Below are positions 1 through 6,669 of a DNA stretch of 38,459 nt, in pieces (within the stretch, counting starts at the first letter, position 1; each line of letters opens with the position of its first letter). The position numbers were made by a program, and so were the translations under genes. The notes under the pieces are model-generated. The model saw nothing but the letters and a program-made list of their open reading frames with translations, did no database searches and was not told the DNA's origin. Source of the DNA: Candidatus Woesearchaeota archaeon (lineage in GTDB: Archaea; Nanobdellota; Nanobdellia; Woesearchaeales; JACQSR01); assembly GCA_016211215.1 (NCBI GenBank), contig JACQSR010000021.1, positions 1 through 38,459 on the forward strand, read 5' to 3'.

Positions 1-542
1 AGCTCGTGGAGCAGAACTGCTTCTGTTTCTTTCTTCCCAAGAATATCTGTAAGGCCAACAGACATGAATATAGATGGCCTGAAAAATGAAGTGGAGAATG
101 CAACCGGCTTAGGGGTTTTCAGGTGGAATACTTTCGGGGTTTTCATGCCGTGCTCCTTTGAAATCCTGCGCGCAAGCTTGTTCCAGCAGCTGCCGACGAG
201 CTCTTTAGACTGCTTCCGGTATTTTATCAGGAAAAGCATCGGCGTAAGCAGGGCAAGGACCGTTGCAGTGCCCAATGCGGTGAGCAAAAACAGTGCAAAA
301 AGAGGCCCCGCAAGAGAGCAGTGGGAATAAAGGGCCTGGCATCCTGAAAAGAACAGTCCGAATAGAAACGGGAAAATCAGGAAAAATATGTGGCCGTAAA
401 GAAGGGAAAGCTTCTTCTTGAATGAAAATGACTTTCGAAACGAGAGCGCGAAAAAAGCCAGGGAAACCGCAAGCGAGGGCACAAGTATCTTCAGGTTTAT
501 AAGGTTTCCAAGCACCTGCTGGCTGCACTCAGAGCATACCAC
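1..542 (-). CDS. M56/BlaR1-like membrane metallopeptidase, truncated by the window edge
   Basis: The reverse-strand reading frame runs open from a GTG at 542 to the window edge (180 codons) and breaks off at Leu-Leu-His-Glu-Leu, the start of an HExxH zinc-protease motif. Three hydrophobic segments (about residues 10-30, 40-62 and 70-95) precede a cytoplasmic stretch reading KTPKPVAFSTSFFRPSIFMS and then SVGLTDIL, the usual approach to the active site in M56/M48 peptidases. The GTG overlaps the TAG stop of the BlaI-like gene upstream, so the two are translationally coupled as in blaI-blaR1 or mecI-mecR1 pairs. By analogy it would sense a signal and cleave the repressor. No extracellular sensor domain can be judged because the 3' part is missing. 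The next possible start is the GTG of the VLGNL segment, 9 codons on. Confidence 0.75.
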   Translation of the reverse strand, partial: MVCSECSQQVLGNLINLKILVPSLAVSLAFFALSFRKSFSFKKKLSLLYGHIFFLIFPFLFGLFFSGCQALYSHCSLAGPLFALFLLTALGTATVLALLTPMLFLIKYRKQSKELVGSCWNKLARRISKEHGMKTPKVFHLKTPKPVAFSTSFFRPSIFMSVGLTDILGKKETEAVLLHE

Positions 543-895
543 TACTTACCACCCGGAAACCTTTCATTGAAATAATTGATTGCGGTCTTGCCGAAGCGCT
601 CAATCAGTGCATTAACAGTCGATTCCACGACAGACTTTTCAAATTCCTTCCTGTCTTTCTTTGGAAAATAAAGATACCTTAGGCCGCCCCTGCATGTCTG
701 GATTTCCCTGTCAACGATGCTTTTTTCGTAAAGCCTGTCCAATATTACCGCGACAGACGACAATGCAACCTTCCTTTTTGGCTTCAGGACAGAATAAACT
801 TCCCTGACCTTCATCTTTTTGCTGGGCCAGATGACAGAAAGCACGTCTGACTCCAATGGGCTGAGTATTTTTCCAAGGCTGTTGTCCATCTTCAT
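542..895 (-). CDS. BlaI/MecI/CopY-family winged-helix repressor
   Basis: A 117-residue protein with the family layout: N-terminal LSPLESDVLSVIWPSKKMKV (helix 1 with the conserved W), a Ser-Ser-Val-Ala-Val-Ile-Leu-Asp-Arg-Leu recognition helix near residues 46-55, a wing, and a C-terminal dimerisation helix region. Known relatives bind TACA/TGTA dyads as dimers and are inactivated by proteolysis through the partner M56 peptidase, which here is the next gene (stop and start overlap). The promoter is at 919-928 (TATA-like on the minus strand), with dyads at 939-950 and 983-997 just upstream, so autorepression and control of the divergent redox operon are likely. Archaea have no beta-lactam-sensitive peptidoglycan, so the signal is probably redox or envelope stress; that is inference. 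Confidence 0.85.
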   Translation of the reverse strand: MKMDNSLGKILSPLESDVLSVIWPSKKMKVREVYSVLKPKRKVALSSVAVILDRLYEKSIVDREIQTCRGGLRYLYFPKKDRKEFEKSVVESTVNALIERFGKTAINYFNERFPGGK

Positions 896-938
896 GTGAA
901 AGCGGAAGGCATCAATCTTTAAATACTTTACTCTTATT

Positions 939-950
939 GTAATGCTTTAC
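939..950. promoter_or_regulatory. Candidate BlaI-type operator O1
   Basis: GTAA-TGCT-TTAC dyad lying directly upstream of the TATA box (919-928, minus strand) of the BlaI-like gene. The 12-mer ATTGTAATGCTT (936-947) recurs exactly at 991-1002, which supports a protein-binding site used twice between the divergent genes. Confidence 0.5.
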
Positions 951-982
951 TTGGAATGGAAATATTTATATATTGGATAGCT

Positions 983-997
983 TTACACGCATTGTAA
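983..997. promoter_or_regulatory. Candidate BlaI-type operator O2
   Basis: Perfect dyad TTACA-CGCAT-TGTAA. It contains the TACA...TGTA half sites typical of BlaI/MecI/CopY operators, though with a 5-bp spacer instead of the usual 2. It sits where transcription from the TATA box at about 964-971 would start and about 20 bp upstream of a second TATA box at 1019-1026, so it could repress the redox operon. Confidence 0.55.
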
Positions 998-1018
998 TGC
1001 TTAAAATTAAGCACAATA

Positions 1019-1026
1019 TTTATAAA
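1019..1026 (+). promoter_or_regulatory. TATA box of the thiol-redox operon
   Basis: TTTATAAA. It predicts a transcript start near 1048, leaving a short leader with the Shine-Dalgarno GGTGG at 1052-1056 before the ATG at 1066. A second strong TATA-like run (TTTATATA, about 964-971) lies upstream and could be an alternative promoter. Confidence 0.6.
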
Positions 1027-1065
1027 CAATGCGGAGTTCGGCTTCGCTAAGGGTGGTAATTCAAA

Positions 1066-1752
1066 ATGGAGAAGAACGAAACTATCGAGTATATCCTGGT
1101 CGGCGTGTTTGCAATCCTCATACTTTTCAACCAGCTGCAGATTTCGGATTTGAATTCCGCGATAAAGGGAAAGAGCAGCTTTTCTTTTTCCAGCGTGTTT
1201 TCAGGAAGCGATGACCTTTCCAGCGTTGACATATCCAAGATACAGAACACCATGCAGTCTTATGCAGCACTTTTTCCGATAAATGATATAAAGACGCCGC
1301 AGGATGCGGTTGCTATTCTGATACCTACGGGAACTCCTGAATACGGCGCCACAATGGGCGTTTCCTTTGATGACCCTGTTGGTAGCCTGGCAAAGCTTGC
1401 AAGGGCCCAGCCAGCATTATTGCAGGGATTGACACCTGAACAGAAAGCGAGATTCCTTAACCTTGCGTCAATGCCTGTTGGGATATCATGCGAATACTGC
1501 TGCGGTGTTGGACCGGTTGGCATAAGAAAGGACGGAAGCTCGGCATGCGGGTGCCAGCACAATCCTGCGATGCTTAGCGTTACAATGTGGCTGATGCAGA
1601 ACACGGATTATTCCGATGCCCAGATACTGAAAGAAGCTCTCAGGTGGAAGGCGTTGTTCTTCCCGCAGAAGGTCGTTGGAGAGGTAACAAAGATTGCAGG
1701 CGGCGATACATCATCATTAAGCGAGTTACCAGGGATGGTAGGAGGTTGCTAA
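1066..1752 (+). CDS. Membrane-anchored Cys-cluster protein ending in MVGGC
   Basis: A 228-residue protein with one N-terminal transmembrane helix (about 9-22) and an extracytoplasmic remainder. The functional centre seems to be SCEYCC (Cys142, 145, 146) followed by CGCQH (Cys161, 163, His165), a spacing that recalls PCYCGC-type metal- or thiol-handling proteins, though the family match is only suggestive. The last residues are ELPGMVGGC; the next gene ends ELPSMVGGC. The membrane anchor resembles those of the next two genes. It leads an operon (2 bp to the next gene) ending in a CcdA-like electron carrier, so it is probably a substrate or partner of an extracytoplasmic thiol relay. Start chosen from the GGTGG at 1052-1056. 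Function unknown. Confidence 0.8.
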   Translation: MEKNETIEYILVGVFAILILFNQLQISDLNSAIKGKSSFSFSSVFSGSDDLSSVDISKIQNTMQSYAALFPINDIKTPQDAVAILIPTGTPEYGATMGVSFDDPVGSLAKLARAQPALLQGLTPEQKARFLNLASMPVGISCEYCCGVGPVGIRKDGSSACGCQHNPAMLSVTMWLMQNTDYSDAQILKEALRWKALFFPQKVVGEVTKIAGGDTSSLSELPGMVGGC

Positions 1753-1753
1753 G

Positions 1754-1969
1754 ATGAAGAAGAATGCAATATTGATAGCAGTTCTTGTGGTTTTGGTTGT
1801 TGTTGCGATTGTGCAGGCAGTCCAGCTTTTTGGGCTGAAGGGCGAGATATCCAACATTGATGTCAAGACAAAAAGCCAGTCACAGCCAACACAGTCCGGA
1901 GGGGCATCAGGAGGAGGCTCATTGCCTTCCAACATAGCTGAGCTTCCTTCAATGGTCGGTGGTTGTTGA
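1754..1969 (+). CDS. Small anchored protein with C-terminal MVGGC
   Basis: 71 residues: a transmembrane helix (about 5-25), a short QLFGLKGEIS segment shared with the next protein, a flexible Ser/Gly/Gln-rich linker, and the terminus IAELPSMVGGC, almost identical to the end of the preceding protein. Besides the anchor it contains essentially only linker and terminal cysteine, so it looks like a minimal carrier presenting the MVGGC tail outside the membrane. It starts 2 bp after the upstream stop and ends 2 bp before the next start, so it is co-transcribed and probably translationally coupled. I do not recognise a family. Confidence 0.75.
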   Translation: MKKNAILIAVLVVLVVVAIVQAVQLFGLKGEISNIDVKTKSQSQPTQSGGASGGGSLPSNIAELPSMVGGC

Positions 1970-1971
1970 TT

Positions 1972-3129
1972 ATGGAAGAGGAAAAAAAGGAACCTGAGGC
2001 AGTGCACCATGTGGAGAGCAAGGGCTCAGGAACCTTGAAGCTTGCCCTCATAGGCGTTCTCGTAATCATAATCATAGTGCAGATGGTTACGATTTCAGGC
2101 CTAAAGGGCGCCATATCTGAGAAAAGGTCTGCTGCTGAAGAGGCCGCAAAGCCTGCCGTAATTTCTTTGATGTCAATAAAGGATGCGAAATGCAGGGATT
2201 GCTTTGACCTAACCTCAGCGATAAGCAGCATAAAGGGCGGGAATGTGAAAATTGAGGCGGAAAATGAGGCCGATTTAAGCTCGGATGGTGCCAAAGCCCT
2301 GGTTTCCAAATATTCCATTCAAAAAGTTCCGACAGTTATAGTAACCGGAGAGATTGATAAGATAAGCCTGCAGGGCTTTGAGAAGAGGGAAGACGCATTG
2401 GTATTCACCAAGCAGATGCCTCCTTTCACCGATGCAGTATCAGGCAAGGTTGAAGGGATGGTTAGCGTGATACAGCTGGTTGACAGTACCTGCAAGAATT
2501 GCACTGACTTTTCAAGCACGGTTGCATCGATGAAGCAGGTTGGAGTTGGCATACTGGATGACAGTGTTATTGACTATGCTTCATCGCAGGGCAAGATGCT
2601 GGTGGACAAATACGGCATTAAGCTGGTTCCAACCATGATACTATCTTCCAGCATCAAGGAGTATCCTGAGATTGTAAAGAACTGGGCTGAGATAGGGACG
2701 GTAGAGAAGGATGGCAATTATGTCATGAGGGCGGTAAACCCGCCGTTCATCAACCTTTCAACCGGAAAATTAACAGGTGTTGTTTCGGTAATTTACCTGA
2801 AAGACTCTAAATGCACCACATGCTATGATGTAATGGCCCACAAGCAGATTCTTGAAGGGCGCTACAGGGTATTCATCGGCGGGGAAAAGACTTATGACAT
2901 AGGCAGCAAGGAGGGAAGCGCGCTTGTTGCGAAGTACAAGATAAAAAGCGCACCGACTATGATTATCTCAAGTGATGTTTCCGCGTATCCAAACCTTGCG
3001 GGAATATGGGCGCAGGTTGGCACGGTTGAAGCGGATGGCTCATACCTCTTCAGGGATGTTTCAGTCATGGGCGGGGATTACAGGAATATTGAGACGAATG
3101 AAATCGTGAAGGCGCCTGTCCAGGCTTAG
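1972..3129 (+). CDS. Membrane-anchored protein with three tandem thioredoxin-like domains
   Basis: 385 residues. After a charged N-terminus and one transmembrane helix (about 23-40) there are three repeats, each with a CxxC and a downstream cis-Pro segment: CRDC (74-77) with KVPT, CKNC (174-177) with LVPT, and CTTC (281-284) with SAPT. This is the thioredoxin-fold signature in triplicate, outside the membrane. Each repeat also carries a GxxLVxKY(G/S/K)I helix before the cis-Pro. It would pass electrons from the downstream CcdA-like carrier to the Cys-rich proteins upstream. The ATG at 1972 is preferred over the TTG at 1963, which lies inside the previous gene. The CxxC dipeptides (RD, KN, TT) differ from thioredoxin (GP) and DsbA (PH), so the redox potential cannot be guessed. 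Confidence 0.85.
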   Translation: MEEEKKEPEAVHHVESKGSGTLKLALIGVLVIIIIVQMVTISGLKGAISEKRSAAEEAAKPAVISLMSIKDAKCRDCFDLTSAISSIKGGNVKIEAENEADLSSDGAKALVSKYSIQKVPTVIVTGEIDKISLQGFEKREDALVFTKQMPPFTDAVSGKVEGMVSVIQLVDSTCKNCTDFSSTVASMKQVGVGILDDSVIDYASSQGKMLVDKYGIKLVPTMILSSSIKEYPEIVKNWAEIGTVEKDGNYVMRAVNPPFINLSTGKLTGVVSVIYLKDSKCTTCYDVMAHKQILEGRYRVFIGGEKTYDIGSKEGSALVAKYKIKSAPTMIISSDVSAYPNLAGIWAQVGTVEADGSYLFRDVSVMGGDYRNIETNEIVKAPVQA

Positions 3130-3131
3130 TC

Positions 3132-4082
3132 ATGATGAAACTTGCTTTGCTGCTTGCGGGGCTTTTTCTTTTTCTTTTGCCTTTTGTTGCCGGAGAGCTA
3201 AGCCTCCCAACTGGGCTGCAGAAGATTAACGAATACAATCAGGGGCAGGCTGCATTTTTTTCTGAAAACCTTACATTTTTGATTGCATTTGTAGGCGGAA
3301 TACTGAGCTTTCTTCTTCCGTGCACCATTGCAATACTTCCCGCATATTTTGCGTACACATTCAAAACACGCGAGGAGCTGACTAAGAAAACCCTCCTGTT
3401 CTTTCTTGGCTTCAGCTTGGTTTTTGTTGTTCTGGGAATTTCTGCTGCGCTTCTCAAGACAGGGCTGCAGCAGATTAAAGTTGACTATGGAATACTGACA
3501 TTTGCTTCAGGAGTAATCCTCCTATTCCTCGGCGTAATGATGATTGCGGGCAGGGGGATGCCTTTGCTTTCGATAGGCAGCAAGCCAAACCCGAGCAATA
3601 CAGGGGTCTTTGTATGGGGAATACTGCTTTCAATAGGATGGTTTGCGTGCCTTGGCCCGATACTTTCAGGAATACTGCTGATGGCTGCCCTTACCGGAGG
3701 CATTTTCAAGGGTGCCCTTCTGCTGTTCTTTTATTCGCTTGGCATATTCGTGCCTTTCTTCATTGTTTCAATGCTGTATGACAAGTACAACCTTGGGGAA
3801 AGCAGGCTTATACGCGGAAGGGAATTCTCATTTTCTTTGCTTGGAAGAAGTTTTTCAGTCCACTCCACAAATCTGATATCCGGGGTAATGCTTGTCTTTC
3901 TGGGGCTTATTTTTTTGGTGTTTCAGGGAACATCGATAATAAACAGGGAGATTACCTATACAACGACATTCATTTACGAGGCTGAAAGGAACCTTGTAAA
4001 TTTCCCCTACATTAACCTGATTGGGACTGTGGCTCTGGCTTTAATTGTTGGACTTGTCGTGTGGTACGTCAGAAAGAAGTGA
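3132..4082 (+). CDS. ccdA: CcdA/DsbD-type transmembrane thiol-disulfide carrier
   Basis: 316 residues with an N-terminal signal-like helix and six or seven further hydrophobic segments. The two membrane cysteines expected in the CcdA/DsbD family are present: LLPCTIAILPAYFAY in the first core helix and IGWFACLGPILSGIL in the fourth, resembling LSPCxxPLLPAY and GWTPCxGPIL. Such proteins carry reducing equivalents from cytoplasmic thioredoxin to outside thiols. It is the last gene of the operon that supplies the triple thioredoxin-fold protein, which is its likely acceptor. The N-terminal about 40 residues and the long C-terminal segment make it longer than the minimal CcdA (about 220 residues). 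Start at the first of two adjacent ATGs. Confidence 0.85.
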   Translation: MMKLALLLAGLFLFLLPFVAGELSLPTGLQKINEYNQGQAAFFSENLTFLIAFVGGILSFLLPCTIAILPAYFAYTFKTREELTKKTLLFFLGFSLVFVVLGISAALLKTGLQQIKVDYGILTFASGVILLFLGVMMIAGRGMPLLSIGSKPNPSNTGVFVWGILLSIGWFACLGPILSGILLMAALTGGIFKGALLLFFYSLGIFVPFFIVSMLYDKYNLGESRLIRGREFSFSLLGRSFSVHSTNLISGVMLVFLGLIFLVFQGTSIINREITYTTTFIYEAERNLVNFPYINLIGTVALALIVGLVVWYVRKK

Positions 4083-4176
4083 GGTTCTGGTGTGAGATAG
4101 AGACATTTAACTGATTCTGCTAAAATTGGTGTGTTTATAAATAAGGTTTATATACTCAATCCAATCCTTTTCCTAA

Positions 4177-4785
4177 ATGGAAAAAGATGAAATGTTTAAA
4201 CTGGTCAAGGAGTTATCGTTCGATACTAAGAAAGTAGTATATGGGAGTAAGGATATTGAAGTGTACATCTTCAGACCGTCTACATTATCTAAGCGATTTG
4301 AAGGGTATGACAAGAACAAGAATTTTCAAATATGGTTAAGGGAAGGCAATAGGGAATTTAGACCTAACCACATGAGGGTATTTATTGATTTGAACTTAAG
4401 AATTAGAAGTAGGCCAGATTTGAAAAAAGAGCTGTTATTGGCGTTCGATAACATTTTCTATGGCAAAGACCCTGAAAATGAGTTAATGAATCTTTCAAAA
4501 GAAAGTTTTGAGCACTATCTAAACCACCTCAAGGTCATTGGTGTTCTTGCACAACTATTTATCATAGAGCAAGAGTATGGCTACCATAAGGAAAGTAAAT
4601 TCGAGCCGCCAACCTTGTTCTTTCAAGGTTGGATTAGGGAGTTTATAGACAATTCTAAGGAGATTGATAATCTGTGCATGAGCGTCTGTAACGGACAACC
4701 AGCTTTAGCAAGGTACGTTAAATTAGAAAACAAAAAAGACAAGAAACATAATCCTAATTTGAAACCGCTATGGTATCTCGACTAA
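4177..4785 (+). CDS. Unrecognised 202-residue soluble protein convergent with a Dam-type methylase
   Basis: The start ATG follows a TATA-like run (TTTATATA near 4148) so the mRNA is nearly leaderless. The protein is soluble and charged, with no membrane segment. Recognisable landmarks are FRPNHMRVFIDLNLRIR (mid-N-terminal half) and the C-terminal VKLENKKDKKHNPNLKPLWY. I do not recognise a family. Its 3' end overlaps the methylase gene by 18 bp in convergent orientation, and both are AT-richer than their neighbours. A restriction endonuclease or other defence partner of the methylase is an obvious guess, but I see no clear PD-(D/E)xK or HNH motif. Confidence 0.75.
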   Translation: MEKDEMFKLVKELSFDTKKVVYGSKDIEVYIFRPSTLSKRFEGYDKNKNFQIWLREGNREFRPNHMRVFIDLNLRIRSRPDLKKELLLAFDNIFYGKDPENELMNLSKESFEHYLNHLKVIGVLAQLFIIEQEYGYHKESKFEPPTLFFQGWIREFIDNSKEIDNLCMSVCNGQPALARYVKLENKKDKKHNPNLKPLWYLD

Positions 4786-5631
4786 TCTCTTTTGTTTTTC
4801 AAATGGGCTATAGTTGGTTATTACAACCTCGTTTATAGCTCCCCTTTTAGAGGCGTTGCAATTTATCATCCTGTTAGCTCTTACAAGGTGTATGTTATAC
4901 CCCCCGTATAGGCTTTTGATGAACTCAATATCACTATTTGAGAGCATAACTTTGCACCCCCTTTTGTCCAACTCCTTGAAGACGTCAGCTAGTCTTTTTT
5001 GCTCATCTTCTAAGAACACATCCTTTGTGTAGGTTGTAAAGCTAGATGTCCTATTTAATGGGTAATAGGGCGGATCGAAGTAAATAAAGTCACCCTTCTT
5101 AGCAAAGTCCAATATTTTCTCAAATGGAATGCAAAGGATACTAACTTTTTTTAACAACAAAGAACATTTCCTTAGCTCATCTTCTTGTAATATTGACGGA
5201 TTCTTGTAACTACCCATTGGAACATTGAATCTACCTTGAGAATTAACCCTATACAACCCATTAAAGCAAGTCTTATTGAGATAAATAAACCTCCCTGCCC
5301 TGTAAATGTTAGGCAACTTGGAAGGGTCTTGTTCTCTTACCTTGTAATAAAAAGATTTACTATGATTTTGTTTGTACTCTCTTAGAATCTTGATTAACTC
5401 CTCAACGTTGTTCTTGACCATATTATATGCGTTTATTAGTTCCTCGTTTACATCAGAAATATAAATCTCCTTTAGGTTATTCCTTTGTATAATGTAAGAC
5501 GCAACAGCCCCGCCACCAACAAAAGGCTCAAAGTACCTTTCCATTCTCCTTGGAAAGAACCTTTCAAATTGGCTTAAGAGTTGCTTCTTTCCACCAGCCC
5601 ATTTTATGAATGTTGTAACTCCGTCTACCAT
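4768..5631 (-). CDS. Dam-type (D12 class) adenine-N6 DNA methyltransferase
   Basis: 287 residues with the alpha-class order: FIKWAGGKKQLL (motif X, residues 8-19), YFEPFVGGGAV (SAM-binding motif I, 33-43), IYISDVNEELINAYN (56-70) and the catalytic FDPPYY (DPPY at 186-189). Family members (Dam, M.DpnII, M.MboI) usually methylate the A in GATC; the exact site here cannot be read from sequence. RBS GGAGTGAG lies 4 nt before the ATG. It is next to an orphan convergent gene instead of a recognised endonuclease. Low GC compared with the flanking housekeeping genes suggests horizontal transfer as part of a defence or regulatory island. Confidence 0.92.
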   Translation of the reverse strand: MVDGVTTFIKWAGGKKQLLSQFERFFPRRMERYFEPFVGGGAVASYIIQRNNLKEIYISDVNEELINAYNMVKNNVEELIKILREYKQNHSKSFYYKVREQDPSKLPNIYRAGRFIYLNKTCFNGLYRVNSQGRFNVPMGSYKNPSILQEDELRKCSLLLKKVSILCIPFEKILDFAKKGDFIYFDPPYYPLNRTSSFTTYTKDVFLEDEQKRLADVFKELDKRGCKVMLSNSDIEFIKSLYGGYNIHLVRANRMINCNASKRGAINEVVITNYSPFEKQKRLVEIP

Positions 5632-5828
5632 TTTCTCACTCCTTTGGTGTTGTCCGCCTTAATAAACTTAACCATATGTTCCCCGAAAAACCCACTACTT
5701 CGATACAAGATTTTACGGCTGGTGTGGTGTTTATTACGGAATACCCCCTGACAAAGTTGTAATAATTCTGTTGTGCCGGAAAAATTACGCTTGGGTTCTT
5801 AGGCTCTGAACCAGCCTTACGGACACTT

Positions 5829-6089
5829 TTACGCTTTGACTATATCCTCTCTAAAATCCCCACATTCCTCACACTTTTGGATAACCTTGATAGTTTTTCT
5901 GCCCATATGTTTAGTCAAGAGGTCGCTAATATCCACTTCCTTGTATAGTTTGAACTTGTGTTTACAATCTGAAAATTTTTGAATCATCTTCTTTATCGCA
6001 AGCTCCTTTGTTGCGAATCCGCTTTTTATTTTGTACATCTCGACAATATTATCCTCTTCGTTTGATAAATCAATTTGTATTTTTACCAC
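5829..6089 (-). CDS. DUF2683-like ribbon-helix-helix regulator with C-terminal Cys pair
   Basis: 86 residues. The N-terminus (VKIQIDLSNEEDNIVEMYK then a helix with KELAIKKMI) has the strand-helix-helix pattern of archaeal DUF2683/RHH proteins. The C-terminal half contains CKH and KCEECGDF, which could form a small zinc site. The start is GTG, preceded by AAGGTGA five bases upstream. A 7-bp dyad (6091-6109) covers that Shine-Dalgarno, so autoregulation at the DNA or RNA level is possible. It lies in the same AT-rich island as the methylase, 197 bp upstream of it on the same strand. Confidence 0.75.
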   Translation of the reverse strand: MVKIQIDLSNEEDNIVEMYKIKSGFATKELAIKKMIQKFSDCKHKFKLYKEVDISDLLTKHMGRKTIKVIQKCEECGDFREDIVKA

Positions 6090-6090
6090 T

Positions 6091-6109
6091 TATATCACCT
6101 TATGATATA
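6091..6109. promoter_or_regulatory. Dyad over the ribosome-binding site of the RHH regulator
   Basis: TATATCA-CCTTA-TGATATA, perfect 7-bp arms, immediately upstream of the GTG start at 6089 and including the GGTGA Shine-Dalgarno. Either an operator for the RHH protein or a coincidence of an AT-rich leader. Confidence 0.35.
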
Positions 6110-6282
6110 GATATATCGGGGTAATATAAAACTCTTTCTATAACATTACATTCTAGGGAATATACTTTCCACCAATACATCAAATAGGGTACAGGGGGAC
6201 TAAAATGTTAGAGAAAACTCGGGATAAACTAGCGTTTTTTTTGTAATAATGCCGGCAATGGTACTGTTAATCTTTATTCGTC

Positions 6283-6456
6283 TTATGGTGTTGCATTAAT
6301 GGGGATTGTAGTAGAACCTTTACCAAATAATTCTAAGACCAAAGTTCTTACCTGAGGGACAAAAGCTACAATCAAGATGAGTAGGATTATCATCAAAATT
6401 GCAAAAGCCAAAGGAGGTAAGACCCCTTTACCTTTCTTGTATTTTAATATCTTCAT
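6283..6456 (-). CDS. Short pilin-like or single-span membrane peptide
   Basis: 57 residues if started at the ATG at 6456, which has GGTGG six bases upstream; an in-frame ATG at 6495 would add 13 residues and lacks such a site. The sequence is KYKKGKGVLPPLAFAILMII: a basic stretch, a Gly-Lys-Gly step, then one long hydrophobic helix to about residue 34, and a short Thr/Pro-rich tail. That resembles archaeal type IV pilin-like signals (basic n-region followed directly by the hydrophobic helix), but no downstream pilin domain is present. Function unknown. It is isolated between the RHH regulator and aRF1. Confidence 0.55.
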   Translation of the reverse strand: MKILKYKKGKGVLPPLAFAILMIILLILIVAFVPQVRTLVLELFGKGSTTIPINATP

Positions 6457-6513
6457 CTTTTTACCACCGAGCAAAAACTTAGAAGTCCTGCTCATATATC
6501 TCCAAAGTATAAG

Positions 6514-6548
6514 AAAAGGGAAACCTTATTATTAAAGTTTTCCTTTTT
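6514..6548. promoter_or_regulatory. Imperfect 14-bp dyad upstream of the pilin-like gene
   Basis: AAAAGGGAAACCTT (6514-6527), spacer ATTATTA, then AAGTTTTCCTTTTT (6535-6548); 12 of 14 positions pair. It overlaps the AT-rich promoter region of the minus-strand gene starting at 6456, so it may be an operator. Confidence 0.35.
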
Positions 6549-6638
6549 AAAGAGCTTGCCTTTATCAACCACATCATACCAAATTAGTGATTTTTGGGTA
6601 AAACATTCGTTCCTGCACCACTACCAGAAGTGACAACT

Positions 6639-6646
6639 TTTATAAA
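6639..6646 (+). promoter_or_regulatory. TATA box of the aRF1 gene
   Basis: TTTATAAA centred 28 bp before the ATG at 6670, predicting an essentially leaderless mRNA. Confidence 0.6.
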
Positions 6647-6669
6647 CCGCCGGGGGTGTTCTTGGCCAT

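Noticed and set aside
205..528. Minus-strand 107-residue frame near the left edge
   Set aside because: It is out of frame with the M56-like peptidase reading, which has a family motif and continues to the window edge.
542..895. Beta-lactam resistance regulator
   Set aside because: The protein is BlaI-like, but the archaeal setting and the neighbouring redox operon make antibiotic resistance an unlikely role; no beta-lactamase gene is present.
5640..5700. Sixteen-codon leader frame (MVKFIKADNTKGVRKW) overlapping the start of the methylase gene
   Set aside because: Ends in TAG within the methylase start and could be a leader peptide, but there is no Shine-Dalgarno and no attenuator-like structure; too weak to annotate.
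5640..6280. tRNA or other small RNA genes in the gaps of the AT-rich island
   Set aside because: No T-loop consensus (GGTTCGAATC-like), cloverleaf pairing or box C/D pair found on either strand.
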